Shown piece by piece: positions 17,303 through 26,235 of a DNA stretch of 64,000 bases. A model generated the notes under the pieces. It did no database searches. It was given only the letters and a program-made list of their open reading frames with translations, and was not told the origin of the DNA. A program made the position numbers and the translations under genes. Source of the DNA: Blautia parvula (GTDB lineage Bacteria > Bacillota > Clostridia > Lachnospirales > Lachnospiraceae); contig NZ_CP084061.1 of NCBI RefSeq assembly GCF_020215665.1, positions 434,001 to 498,000 of the forward strand, read 5' to 3'. Within the stretch, counting starts at the first letter, position 1; the number at the start of each line of letters is the position of its first letter.

Positions 17303-17332
17303 TTGACAAGGCAGGAACAAAGAGGGTAAAAT
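17303..17332 (+). promoter_or_regulatory. Promoter of the ArsR-like regulator gene
   Basis: TTGACA (17303-17308) and TAAAAT (17327-17332) are 18 bp apart, 58 bp ahead of the start codon. Confidence 0.75.
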
Positions 17333-17389
17333 AGAAATATCAATGATTCCGGCCCCAGTGATATCCGGCGGAAGGAAGAGGAAAACAAC

Positions 17390-18301
17390 ATGAAGAGACA
17401 ATTATCCTTTGAGAATGAAAAGGAACTGATGCTGGTGGGAAAGGCGCTCGCCTCAGAGATTCGGATTCGTATCCTGAAGCTTCTGGATGAAAATCCCCTG
17501 TGCGTCAATGAGATCGCGGAGATTCTGCAGATTCCGCCCTCCTCAGCAGCTTTAAATGTCCGTGTACTGGAGGAAGCAGGACTTATCAGAACCGAGTTAA
17601 AACCCGGGGTCCGGGGCTCCATGAAGCTCTGCATCCGGCAGAACGAGGAACTGGTGGTTCATCTGCAGCAGGCAAAAGGAAAAAAGCATGAGGAACTCAT
17701 TTCCATGCCTGTGGGCAATTATGTGGATTATAAAATAACGCCCACCTGCGGCATGGTCAATGATGAGGAGTATATTGACGGGGAAGACGAGCCACGGTGC
17801 TTTTATGATCCAAGGCGGACCACTGCCAAGCTGGTTTGGTTCTCCTCCGGTTATCTGGAATACCGGTTCCCCAATGCGGGGATTCAGGGAAGCCTGGTAA
17901 AGCGTTTGGAGATATCCGCGGAGCTGTGTTCAGAAACCGCAGATTATGATCTGGACTGTCCCTCAGACATCACTCTGTGGGTCAACGGCGTGGACGCGGG
18001 AACCTGGGCCTGTCCCAGTGACTTCGGAGGCAGAAGAGGCAAGCTGAATCCGGACTGGTGGGAAGATAAGAATTCCCAGTACGGCAATCTGAAAAAATGG
18101 GTGATGGATACAGAGGGAACGTATCTGGACGGCGTGAAGGTGAGCGACGTTCCGGTATCCGGATATGATCTTGTGGAAGGCCCTTACATCTCGGTGCGTA
18201 TCGGCATCAAGGAGGATGCGGAGCATATCGGCGGTGTCAATATCTTCGGCAGCAGTTTTGGGGATTACCCCCAGGATATCCTTATGCGGATTGAATATTG
18301 A
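17390..18301 (+). CDS. ArsR-type helix-turn-helix regulator with a large C-terminal domain
   Basis: Residues 1-85 form an ArsR-like winged helix, with ASEIRIRILKLLDENPLCVN and PPSSAALNVRVLEEAGLIR as the recognisable helices. ArsR proteins are usually about 100 residues; here a further 210 residues follow that look all-beta, with many aromatic and glycine positions such as ITLWVNGVDAGTW. I infer a beta-sandwich, possibly carbohydrate-sensing, because galK and galT follow directly. No metal-binding cysteine pair typical of ArsR/SmtB is seen. It may control the gal genes from its own promoter. Confidence 0.8.
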   Translation: MKRQLSFENEKELMLVGKALASEIRIRILKLLDENPLCVNEIAEILQIPPSSAALNVRVLEEAGLIRTELKPGVRGSMKLCIRQNEELVVHLQQAKGKKHEELISMPVGNYVDYKITPTCGMVNDEEYIDGEDEPRCFYDPRRTTAKLVWFSSGYLEYRFPNAGIQGSLVKRLEISAELCSETADYDLDCPSDITLWVNGVDAGTWACPSDFGGRRGKLNPDWWEDKNSQYGNLKKWVMDTEGTYLDGVKVSDVPVSGYDLVEGPYISVRIGIKEDAEHIGGVNIFGSSFGDYPQDILMRIEY

Positions 18302-18325
18302 AAAAAATATTTCCTGTGTTATAAT
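18298..18325 (+). promoter_or_regulatory. Promoter of galK-galT
   Basis: TTGAAA (18298-18303) and TATAAT (18320-18325) are 16 bp apart. The -35 box overlaps the stop codon of the regulator gene. Confidence 0.78.
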
Positions 18326-18338
18326 AGGAACAGGAAAA

Positions 18339-18395
18339 TTGTTTTAAAACAAAATTAATATAACTAATGTGCCTGCAGAATGCATCAGTTATATT
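18339..18395. promoter_or_regulatory. Two inverted repeats in the gal leader, likely operators
   Basis: TTGTTTTAAAACAA (18339-18352) is a perfect 14-bp palindrome just after the -10 box. A second inverted repeat pairs AATATAACT (18357-18365) with AGTTATATT (18387-18395), extended by ATG/CAT inside. Both lie between promoter and galK, the expected place for a repressor. The most likely binder is the ArsR-like protein encoded upstream. Confidence 0.6.
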
Positions 18396-18416
18396 GGAAC
18401 ATAGGAGGTAGGGAGG

Positions 18417-19586
18417 ATGAAGCGAAAACTGCAAAACCGGTTTTGCGAGCTGTTTGGCGCAGACGGCGACATCCGTTTCTATTTTTCACCCGGCCGTGTG
18501 AACCTCATCGGGGAGCACACAGACTACAATGGAGGACATGTATTTCCCTGTGCCCTCACAAACGGTACATATGGAGCGGCGAGAATCCGGAATGACCGGA
18601 AACTGCGCCTTTACTCCGAGAATTTCAGCAACGCGGGGGTTTTTGAGACCAGCCTGGATGACCTGGCCTATCATGACAGGGCAGGGTGGACCAACTATCT
18701 GAAAGGTGTTATCTGGACCTTCTGCTCCAAGGGATACCCTGTGGAGAGAGGGCTTGACCTGGTGATCGGCGGCAATATTCCCAATGGTTCAGGGCTTTCC
18801 TCCTCCGCATCCATAGAGCTTCTTATGGCTATGGTTTTAAAAGATCTGTTTGGCTTTTCGGATATGAGCAAAACAGATATGGCCCTTTTCGGACAGTATG
18901 CGGAGAATAAATTCTGCGGTATGAACTGCGGGATCATGGACCAGTTTACTGTGGCCATGGGGAAGAAAGGCCATGCAATTTTCCTGGACACCAGCGATCT
19001 GGATTATAAATATGTGCCCATCAAACTGGGAAATGCTTCCCTTCTCATCTCTGTCAGCAACAAGAAAAGAAGGCTGACAGATTCCAAATACAATGAAAGA
19101 AGAAGGGAATGCGAGGCAGCGCTTCGGGAGCTTCAGTCAATCGTAAATATTCGTTCACTGGGCGAATTGACGGAGGAGGCTTTCGAGGAGGTCAAGGAGA
19201 TCATCAAAGACCCGGTGCATGTCAGGCGTGCACGCCATGCGGTCTATGAGAACCAGCGGACCATACAGGCGGAAAAGGCTCTCAGGGAGCATGACCTGAA
19301 GCTGTTCGGCAGGCTTATGAATGAGTCACACATCTCACTGAGAGATGACTACGAAGTTACGGGAAGGGAGCTGGATACCCTGGCAGAGGCAGCCTGGAAC
19401 CAGCCCGGCGTCCTGGGATCCCGCATGACAGGTGCAGGCTTTGGCGGCTGTACGGTCAGTATTGTGGAGGACGGCTTTGTGGATGCGTTTATACGGAATG
19501 TGGGCTCTTTTTATAAGAAGAAAATTGGTTACGGTGCGGATTTCTACAGAGTGGAGATTGGTGACGGGGCCAGAAGAATCGGATAA
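18417..19586 (+). CDS. galK: Galactokinase
   Basis: GalK phosphorylates alpha-D-galactose to galactose 1-phosphate with ATP, the entry step of the Leloir pathway. The 389-residue protein carries the galactokinase signature GRVNLIGEHTDYNGGHV (about residues 25-41), the GHMP ATP-binding motif IPNGSGLSSSAS (about 121-132) and the late GHMP motif GAGFGGCTVSIVE. Ribosome binding site AGGAGGTAGGGAGG precedes it. galT follows after 17 bp; galE is not in the window. Confidence 0.96.
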   Translation: MKRKLQNRFCELFGADGDIRFYFSPGRVNLIGEHTDYNGGHVFPCALTNGTYGAARIRNDRKLRLYSENFSNAGVFETSLDDLAYHDRAGWTNYLKGVIWTFCSKGYPVERGLDLVIGGNIPNGSGLSSSASIELLMAMVLKDLFGFSDMSKTDMALFGQYAENKFCGMNCGIMDQFTVAMGKKGHAIFLDTSDLDYKYVPIKLGNASLLISVSNKKRRLTDSKYNERRRECEAALRELQSIVNIRSLGELTEEAFEEVKEIIKDPVHVRRARHAVYENQRTIQAEKALREHDLKLFGRLMNESHISLRDDYEVTGRELDTLAEAAWNQPGVLGSRMTGAGFGGCTVSIVEDGFVDAFIRNVGSFYKKKIGYGADFYRVEIGDGARRIG

Positions 19587-19603
19587 CAGGAAGGGGAAAT
19601 ACT

Positions 19604-21094
19604 ATGTTAAACAACAGTATTAAAAAACTTGTGCAGTACGGATTGGAGACAGGCCTGGTGCCTGCATGTGAGAGAAATTATACCATCAACCTGCTTCTGG
19701 ATTTATTCCGTCAGGACGATTACGAGGAACCGGCAGAGGAGTATGAGAATGTGGACCTGGAGGAAACTCTGGGTGAACTCCTTGATGAAGCTGTAAAGCG
19801 CGGCCTTATTGAAGACAGTATCGGCTACCGCGACCTGTTTGACACCAAGATCATGAACTGCCTTATGCCGCGTCCGGCACAGGTGCAGGAAAAATTCTGG
19901 AAGGAATACGAGAAATCCCCGGAGACAGCCACGGATTTCTTCTATAAGCTGAGCCAGGACAGCGATTACATCCGCCGCTATCGGATCAAAAAGGACAGAA
20001 AATGGACGGTGGACAGCCCGTACGGCACCATTGATATCACCATTAACCTGTCAAAACCGGAAAAAGATCCGAAAGCCATCGCAGCAGCTAAAAATGCAAA
20101 GCAGAGCAGCTATCCGAAATGTCTTCTCTGTATGGAGAATGAGGGATACGCAGGCCGTCTGAACCATCCGGCCAGAGAAAATCACAGGATCATCCCCATC
20201 ACCATCAATGACAGCGGCTGGGGCTTCCAGTATTCCCCGTATGTGTACTACAATGAGCACTGCATTGTGTTCAACGGACAGCATGTGCCCATGAAGATCG
20301 AGAGAAACGCCTTTGTGAAGCTCTTTGACTTTGTAAAACTGTTCCCTCACTATTTCCTGGGCTCCAATGCGGATCTGCCTATCGTAGGCGGCTCTATACT
20401 GAGCCATGACCATTTCCAGGGAGGGCATTATACCTTTGCCATGGCGAAAGCACCCATGGAGGAGAGTGTGACCATACCGGGTTATGAGGATGTGGAGGCC
20501 GGCATTGTGCACTGGCCATTGTCCGTGCTCCGTATCCGTCACAGGGATGAGAAGCGCCTCATTGACCTGGCGTCACACGTGCTTGAAAACTGGAGAGGCT
20601 ACACCGATGCGGATGCTTTTGTATTTGCGGAGACAGACGGAGAACCGCACAATACCATCACTCCCATCGCAAGAAAGGTCGGGGACACCTTTGAACTGGA
20701 TCTGACACTGAGAAACAACATTACCACAGAGGAGCACCCCCTTGGTGTCTATCATCCGCACGCAGAGTATCATCACATTAAGAAGGAGAACATCGGCTTG
20801 ATCGAGGTAATGGGGCTGGCTGTACTTCCGGCAAGACTGAAAGACGAGCTGGAGCTGCTGGCATCCTATATTCTGGAAGGCAGAGACCCTGCGGAAAATG
20901 AGATGCTTCAGAAGCATGCGGACTGGGTAAAAGATTTCCTGCCCAAATACAAGGATATCAATCAGGACAACGTGATGGACATTCTCCAGGAAGAGGTAGG
21001 ACAGGTCTTCGTCAAGGTGCTGGAGGACGCAGGCGTGTACAAATGTACCCCTGAGGGAAGAGCTGCATTCCGAAAATTCCTTGCCACATTATAA
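19604..21094 (+). CDS. galT: UDP-glucose--hexose-1-phosphate uridylyltransferase, class II
   Basis: GalT exchanges UMP between UDP-glucose and galactose 1-phosphate. At 496 residues this is the long Gram-positive class II type rather than the 350-residue histidine triad-like class I. Recognisable parts are KCLLCMENEGYAGRLNHPAR (about 178-197), GGSILSHDHFQGGHY (about 264-278) and YHPHAEYHHIKKENIGLIE (about 382-400). It is the last gene of the gal operon; a perfect terminator follows. Confidence 0.95.
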   Translation: MLNNSIKKLVQYGLETGLVPACERNYTINLLLDLFRQDDYEEPAEEYENVDLEETLGELLDEAVKRGLIEDSIGYRDLFDTKIMNCLMPRPAQVQEKFWKEYEKSPETATDFFYKLSQDSDYIRRYRIKKDRKWTVDSPYGTIDITINLSKPEKDPKAIAAAKNAKQSSYPKCLLCMENEGYAGRLNHPARENHRIIPITINDSGWGFQYSPYVYYNEHCIVFNGQHVPMKIERNAFVKLFDFVKLFPHYFLGSNADLPIVGGSILSHDHFQGGHYTFAMAKAPMEESVTIPGYEDVEAGIVHWPLSVLRIRHRDEKRLIDLASHVLENWRGYTDADAFVFAETDGEPHNTITPIARKVGDTFELDLTLRNNITTEEHPLGVYHPHAEYHHIKKENIGLIEVMGLAVLPARLKDELELLASYILEGRDPAENEMLQKHADWVKDFLPKYKDINQDNVMDILQEEVGQVFVKVLEDAGVYKCTPEGRAAFRKFLATL

Positions 21095-21116
21095 AATATC
21101 GGTTATAATAAGATAC

Positions 21117-21147
21117 AAAAAAGACAGGTCGGGTGCCTGTCTTTTTT
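21117..21147 (+). terminator. Terminator of galK-galT
   Basis: AAAAAAGACAGG (21117-21128) pairs with CCTGTCTTTTTT (21136-21147) around a 7-base loop; the T-run forms the 3' arm. It can also act on the other strand. Confidence 0.9.
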
Positions 21148-21224
21148 GTTAAAGATATGCTATACTAATTTTATATTGCCGGAAATTCCGGCTAAACAGA
21201 CAGAAGAGAGTGTGAATACAAGGT

Positions 21225-21695
21225 ATGAAAGAGAAAAAGGTAGCAGATTCCCAGACAGAGCAGACGTATCTCATGCGTCCCAAGTATCTGAATGGCTACG
21301 GAAAGCTTTTCGGCGGACAGCTCATGGGCTGGATCGACGAGATCGCCAGCATAGTAGCCATGCGGCACAGCGAATCCGAGATCACGACTGCTGCCATAGA
21401 TAACCTGAATTTTAAAGAAAGTGCCTCTGTGGACGATGTGATCGTTCTGCGGGGAAAGATCACCCATGTGGGGCGCACTTCCATGGAAGTGCGTGTGGAT
21501 ACCTATGTGGAGAGCCGCCGGGGAATCCGAAAGATCATCAACCGTGCCTACGTGGTCATGGTGGCAGTGGATGACTGCCAGCATCCCATACCGGTACCGG
21601 GCCTGCTGGTGGAGACCGAGGCGGAAAAAGCCGAGTGGGAAGGCGGCGAAAAACGCTATGCCCTCCGCAAACAGCGGCGAATAGAAGGGTATTGA
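21225..21695 (+). CDS. Acyl-CoA thioesterase, YciA/BFIT-like hotdog protein
   Basis: The 156-residue protein has one hotdog domain with the acyl-CoA hydrolase pattern: NGYGKLFGGQLMGWIDEIAS (about residues 23-42) followed by VDDVIVLRGKITHVGRTSMEV (about 73-93). It differs from the YbgC-type enzyme at 12757. Enzymes of this group release free CoA from acyl-CoA. It lies 31 bp upstream of polA in the same direction. Confidence 0.88.
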   Translation: MKEKKVADSQTEQTYLMRPKYLNGYGKLFGGQLMGWIDEIASIVAMRHSESEITTAAIDNLNFKESASVDDVIVLRGKITHVGRTSMEVRVDTYVESRRGIRKIINRAYVVMVAVDDCQHPIPVPGLLVETEAEKAEWEGGEKRYALRKQRRIEGY

Positions 21696-21726
21696 GTTGA
21701 GATATTGATAAATAAAGGAGATAAAG

Positions 21727-24372
21727 ATGAGCGAAAAAATCCTGCTGATAGACGGACACAGTATACTGAACAGAGCTTATTACGGCCTGCCGGAGCTTAC
21801 CAACTCAGAGGGGCTTCACACCAATGCCATATATGGCTTTTTAAACATCCTGTTCAAGACCATAGAGGAGGAGAAGCCGGATTACCTGACCGTAGCCTTT
21901 GATCTGCACGCGCCCACCTTCAGGCACCAGATGTATGATGCCTACAAAGGCACCAGAAAACCCATGCCACAGGAGCTGAGGGAGCAGGTGCCTGTGATGA
22001 AGGATGTGCTGGCAGCCATGGGTGTCTGTATGATCTCCATGGAGGGGTATGAGGCGGATGACTTACTGGGTACTCTGGCTAAGAAAAGTGAGTCAAAAGG
22101 CATGGAGGTCACAGTCCTCTCCGGGGACAGGGACCTTCTGCAGCTTGCCAGCAGTCATATCTGCATCAGAATCCCAAAGACCAGATTCGGCAAGACCACA
22201 GTGGAGGATTATTTCGCTGATGACGTGAAAGAAAAATACCAGTTAAGCCCTGAGCAGATCATTGAACTGAAAGCGCTCATGGGGGATGCCTCTGACAACA
22301 TCCCGGGACTTCCTGGAGTCGGGGAGAAGACTGCCACCAAGATCCTGCTGGAATACGGAAGTGTGGAAAATGCCCACGCCCATGCGGAGGACATCAAGCC
22401 CAACAAGGCGAAGAACGCTTTTCTGGAGCATTATGACCTGGCTGTTTTGAGCAAAAAGCTGGCAACTATCAATACGGACAGTCCGGTGGATTACGACTGG
22501 GACAGTGCCAGGATCAAGGATTTTTACACCCAGGAAGCCTATGAGTTCTTCAAGGAGCTGGAATTTAAAAACTTCCTTTCCCGTTTTGAGGATACCAGTG
22601 CCCCGGCAGAGGCCCAGAAGAGCTTTTCAACAGTGACAGAGCTTGATAAGGCTGAGGAGATCTTTGCAAAGGCCAGGACAACGCCGGAGCTGGGACTCCA
22701 TATCCTGAAGGAGAACGGTGTATTTTTGGGGATGGGCCTTGCCTGCAGGGATGGGGATCGCGTTGTGTCCTACTGCTTCCTGCCCCAGGGTTTTCTCACA
22801 GAGGCCTATCTGCTGGAGCAGGCACAGATGCTCTGTCAGGAGGCAGCCATGGTATCTTCTCTGGATGTGAAATCCATGCTGCGCCAGATGAACCTGGAGA
22901 ACCACACGAAGATGTTTGACGCGGGGATCGCGGCCTATCTGCTGAATCCGCTGAAATCTTCCTACACTTACGATGACATTGCAAAAGAGTACCTGGGAGA
23001 GATGCTTCCCGCGAAGGAAGACCTTCTGGGAAAACTGAATTATACAAAGGGAATGAAAGAACAGGAGGAACAGGCAGCCTTGTCTGTCTGCTACATGGCT
23101 TACGTTGCCCTGAAAAGCAGGGAGCCTCTGAAAAAGGCTTTGGAGGAGACAAAAATGCTGCACCTGTTCACGGACATAGAGATGCCTCTTCTCTTTACCC
23201 TCTCTGACATGGAGAAGGAGGGAATCCGTGTGAATGCCCAGGCTTTAAAAGAATATGGGGACCAGCTTTACGTGAGGATTCAGGAGCTGGAGAAGGAGAT
23301 CTACCGGGAGGCAGGGGAGGAGTTCAATATCAATTCCCCCAAACAGCTTGGCGTCATCTTATTTGAGAAGCTGCAGCTGCCTGGCGGCAAGAAGACCAAG
23401 ACAGGATATTCCACTGCGGCGGACGTGCTGGAAAAGCTGGCCCCTGACCATAAGCTGGTAGCAGATATTCTGGAATACAGACAGCTTGCAAAGCTGAAAT
23501 CCACCTATGCGGATGGGCTGGCTGTCTATATCGGTGCGGATGAGAGAATCCACTCCACCTTTAACCAGACCATCACGGCTACAGGGCGTATCAGCAGCAC
23601 AGAGCCGAATCTGCAGAACATTCCCATCCGCATGGAGCTTGGCAGGCTCATCCGGAAGGTGTTCATCCCAAAAGACGGATTTGTGTTTACCGACGCGGAT
23701 TACTCCCAGATTGAGCTGCGTGTGCTGGCGCATATGTCAGGGGATGAGAAGCTGATACAGGCATATCAGGAGGCCCAGGACATCCACCGCATGACAGCTT
23801 CCCAGGTATTCCATGTGCCTTTCGATGAGGTAACGGATCTGCAGAGGAGAAACGCCAAGGCAGTCAACTTCGGAATTGTCTATGGAATCAGCTCTTTCGG
23901 CTTATCCCAGGATTTGAGCATTACCAGAAAAGAGGCTGCCCAATATATCGAGAATTATTTTGAGACATACCCGAAAATCAAGGGATTTTTGGACGGGCTG
24001 GTGACCGAGGCAAAAGAGAAGGGATATGTGACCACCATGTTCGGCAGACGGCGTCCTGTTCCTGAGCTGAAATCCAGCAATTTCATGCAGCGCTCCTTCG
24101 GTGAGCGTGTGGCCATGAACTCGCCCATTCAGGGAACCGCGGCCGATATTATTAAAATCGCCATGATACGGGTATGGAAAGCTCTGAAGGAACAGCATTT
24201 AAAATCACGTCTGCTTCTGCAGGTGCACGATGAGCTTCTGGTGGAGACTGCAGAGGATGAGAAGGAACAGGTATCCGCGATTCTGGAAAAAGAGATGAAA
24301 AATGCCGCCAGCCTGGCGGTATCCCTGGAAATCGACATGCACACAGGCAGCAACTGGTATGAGGCGAAATAA
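21727..24372 (+). CDS. polA: DNA polymerase I, proofreading domain apparently inactive
   Basis: PolA fills gaps and removes RNA primers during replication and repair. The 881-residue protein has the 5' nuclease (residues 1-290, with DGHSILNRAYYGLP and GYEADDLLGTLA), a 3'-5' exonuclease-like region (about 300-470) and the polymerase (about 480-881). Polymerase motifs A (DADYSQIELRVLAH), B (RRNAKAVNFGIVYG) and C (LLQVHDELLVE) are intact. The Asp-x-Glu metal motif expected at the start of the exonuclease region is replaced (ELGLHIL), as in Taq or Bst polymerase, so it should lack proofreading. Confidence 0.96.
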   Translation: MSEKILLIDGHSILNRAYYGLPELTNSEGLHTNAIYGFLNILFKTIEEEKPDYLTVAFDLHAPTFRHQMYDAYKGTRKPMPQELREQVPVMKDVLAAMGVCMISMEGYEADDLLGTLAKKSESKGMEVTVLSGDRDLLQLASSHICIRIPKTRFGKTTVEDYFADDVKEKYQLSPEQIIELKALMGDASDNIPGLPGVGEKTATKILLEYGSVENAHAHAEDIKPNKAKNAFLEHYDLAVLSKKLATINTDSPVDYDWDSARIKDFYTQEAYEFFKELEFKNFLSRFEDTSAPAEAQKSFSTVTELDKAEEIFAKARTTPELGLHILKENGVFLGMGLACRDGDRVVSYCFLPQGFLTEAYLLEQAQMLCQEAAMVSSLDVKSMLRQMNLENHTKMFDAGIAAYLLNPLKSSYTYDDIAKEYLGEMLPAKEDLLGKLNYTKGMKEQEEQAALSVCYMAYVALKSREPLKKALEETKMLHLFTDIEMPLLFTLSDMEKEGIRVNAQALKEYGDQLYVRIQELEKEIYREAGEEFNINSPKQLGVILFEKLQLPGGKKTKTGYSTAADVLEKLAPDHKLVADILEYRQLAKLKSTYADGLAVYIGADERIHSTFNQTITATGRISSTEPNLQNIPIRMELGRLIRKVFIPKDGFVFTDADYSQIELRVLAHMSGDEKLIQAYQEAQDIHRMTASQVFHVPFDEVTDLQRRNAKAVNFGIVYGISSFGLSQDLSITRKEAAQYIENYFETYPKIKGFLDGLVTEAKEKGYVTTMFGRRRPVPELKSSNFMQRSFGERVAMNSPIQGTAADIIKIAMIRVWKALKEQHLKSRLLLQVHDELLVETAEDEKEQVSAILEKEMKNAASLAVSLEIDMHTGSNWYEAK

Positions 24373-24515
24373 ATACTGCTGTTCACACGCCGCTGTCCCG
24401 TCAGGTGTTTTCAGGCCGAAGGCATGAAAATCCCCGGGCAGCCGGCGCGAGGAAGGTGACGATCCGGATATGGGGACAGTCATAGGGGAGTACAATGGAT
24501 AAAGGAGGAACTGTT

Positions 24516-25118
24516 ATGAGAGTCATAGGTGTGACCGGAGGGGTAGGCTCCGGAAAGAGTTTTGTACTGAATTATATTGAGGAGCATTTTGATGCGCGGG
24601 TGGTAAAGGCAGATGACGTGGGACACCTGCTGATGATGCCCGGACAGGCCTGCTATGAGCCGGTGGTCCGGCTTTTTGGGGACTGGATCGTCAATGAGGA
24701 CGGTTCTCTTAACAGGGAAACCATCGCCCAGATCGTGTTTGATAAGAAAGATATGCTGGAAAAACTCAATAAGATCATTCATCCGGCAGTGAAGAAATAT
24801 ATCATCCGGGAGATTGAGCGGTCCAAAAAAGAGGAGACGGAATTCTTCTTTATTGAGGCAGCTTTGTTATTGGAAGATAATTATGATGAAATTTATGATG
24901 AAATGTGGTATATTTATTGCGAAAAAGAAGTGCGCATGGAAAGGCTTCGCCGGGACAGGGGATATTCTGAGGAAAAAGCCCGAAGAGTAATGGAAAACCA
25001 GTTGTCCGAGGATGAGTTTGAAGCCAGATGTGACTTTTTACTATATAACGACGAAGATGTGGCACATACCTATCTTCAGATTGAGCGAAGGATGAGAACA
25101 TATTATGAATCTATGTAG
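24516..25118 (+). CDS. coaE: Dephospho-CoA kinase
   Basis: CoaE makes the last step of coenzyme A synthesis, phosphorylating the 3'-hydroxyl of dephospho-CoA. The 200-residue product opens with VIGVTGGVGSGKS (P-loop) and contains KADDVGHLLM and HPAVKKYI, conserved in the family. The frame reaches back to 24495, but AAAGGAGG at 24501-24508 serves the ATG at 24516, which gives the canonical N-terminus. The 143-bp gap after polA holds no gene I can see. Its end overlaps the next gene by 14 bp. Confidence 0.93.
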   Translation: MRVIGVTGGVGSGKSFVLNYIEEHFDARVVKADDVGHLLMMPGQACYEPVVRLFGDWIVNEDGSLNRETIAQIVFDKKDMLEKLNKIIHPAVKKYIIREIERSKKEETEFFFIEAALLLEDNYDEIYDEMWYIYCEKEVRMERLRRDRGYSEEKARRVMENQLSEDEFEARCDFLLYNDEDVAHTYLQIERRMRTYYESM

Positions 25119-25902
25119 TATTGCCAGCGGAAGCAGCGGCAACTGTATTTACGTGGGCAGTGACCACGCCGGCGTCCTGGTGGATGTGGGGATCAGCGGC
25201 AAGAAGATTGAGGAAGGGCTCAACACCATTGACCGCACCACAAAGGACTGTGACGGTATCCTGATCACCCATGAGCACTCGGACCATATAAAAGGTCTGG
25301 GCGTCATCTCCAGAAAATATAAGATTCCCATCTACTGTACCAGGGGAACCATGGAGGAGATGCAGCGCATGACCACTCTGGGCAAGATGCCGGAGGGACT
25401 GTACCGAATCATACGGGCAGATGAACCATTTTCTATCGGGGATCTGGATATCCATCCCTTTAACATTTCCCATGACGCGGCAGAGCCTGTCGGGTACAGG
25501 GTGAATCATGAGGACAAGTCCGTGGGAATCGCAACGGACCTGGGCAAGTATAATGATTACATAGTGGAACAGCTCCAGGGACTGGATGCTCTTTTGCTGG
25601 AGGCAAACCACGACGTGAATATGCTGCAGGTGGGAAGTTATCCCTATTACTTAAAACAGAGGATCCTGGGCGAGAGAGGACATCTGTCCAACGAGTCAGC
25701 AGGCAGGCTTCTGTGCCGTCTGCTCCATGACAAAATGAAACAGATCATGCTGGGACATTTGAGCCGGGAGAACAATTACGAAGCACTGGCTTATGAGACC
25801 GTCTGCTCAGAGGTGACCATGGGGGAAAATCCCTGGTGTTCCTCAGACTTCAAAATCTCCGTAGCGCACAGGGACTGCGCGTCGGAACTGATTACCGTAT
25901 AA
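25105..25902 (+). CDS. MBL-fold metallohydrolase, WalJ/YycJ-like
   Basis: The 265-residue protein is a metallo-beta-lactamase-fold hydrolase with the dinuclear zinc motif THEHSDHIKGL at about residues 54-64 and later ligands in HDAAEPVG and GHLSREN. It begins SIASGSSGNCIYVG, typical of YycJ/WalJ proteins, which affect coordination of cell division with DNA replication and have exonuclease activity in some bacteria. Overlap with coaE indicates co-expression. Confidence 0.88.
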   Translation: MNLCSIASGSSGNCIYVGSDHAGVLVDVGISGKKIEEGLNTIDRTTKDCDGILITHEHSDHIKGLGVISRKYKIPIYCTRGTMEEMQRMTTLGKMPEGLYRIIRADEPFSIGDLDIHPFNISHDAAEPVGYRVNHEDKSVGIATDLGKYNDYIVEQLQGLDALLLEANHDVNMLQVGSYPYYLKQRILGERGHLSNESAGRLLCRLLHDKMKQIMLGHLSRENNYEALAYETVCSEVTMGENPWCSSDFKISVAHRDCASELITV

Positions 25903-25929
25903 AAAAAATACATCTGTGAGGAGAAAATA

Positions 25930-26202
25930 ATGAAAAAGACAATTATCAGCGTAGTAGGACAGGATACCGTAGGAATCATCGCCAGAGTCTGCACCTATCT
26001 GGCAGAGAACAATATTAACATCCTGGATATTTCCCAGACCATCATTGACGGTTATTTCAACATGATGATGATCACAGATACCAGCAGATCCGAGAAGAAG
26101 CTGGATCAGATTTCTGCAGAATTATCTGTACTGGGTGAGGAGATCGGTGTTATGATCCACGCACAGCACGAGGATATCTTTACAAAAATGCACCGTATCT
26201 AA
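25930..26202 (+). CDS. ACT domain protein (UPF0237)
   Basis: The 90-residue protein is a single ACT domain: TIISVVGQDTVGIIARVCTY at residues 4-23 contains the ligand-binding loop, and NINILDISQTI follows. In many Firmicutes it is encoded just before a PFL-like DUF711 protein, as here (33 bp away). It is presumed to sense an amino acid; its target is not established. Confidence 0.92.
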   Translation: MKKTIISVVGQDTVGIIARVCTYLAENNINILDISQTIIDGYFNMMMITDTSRSEKKLDQISAELSVLGEEIGVMIHAQHEDIFTKMHRI

Positions 26203-26235
26203 GCTGGAAAACCCGGGAAAGGACAAGAGAAAAAT

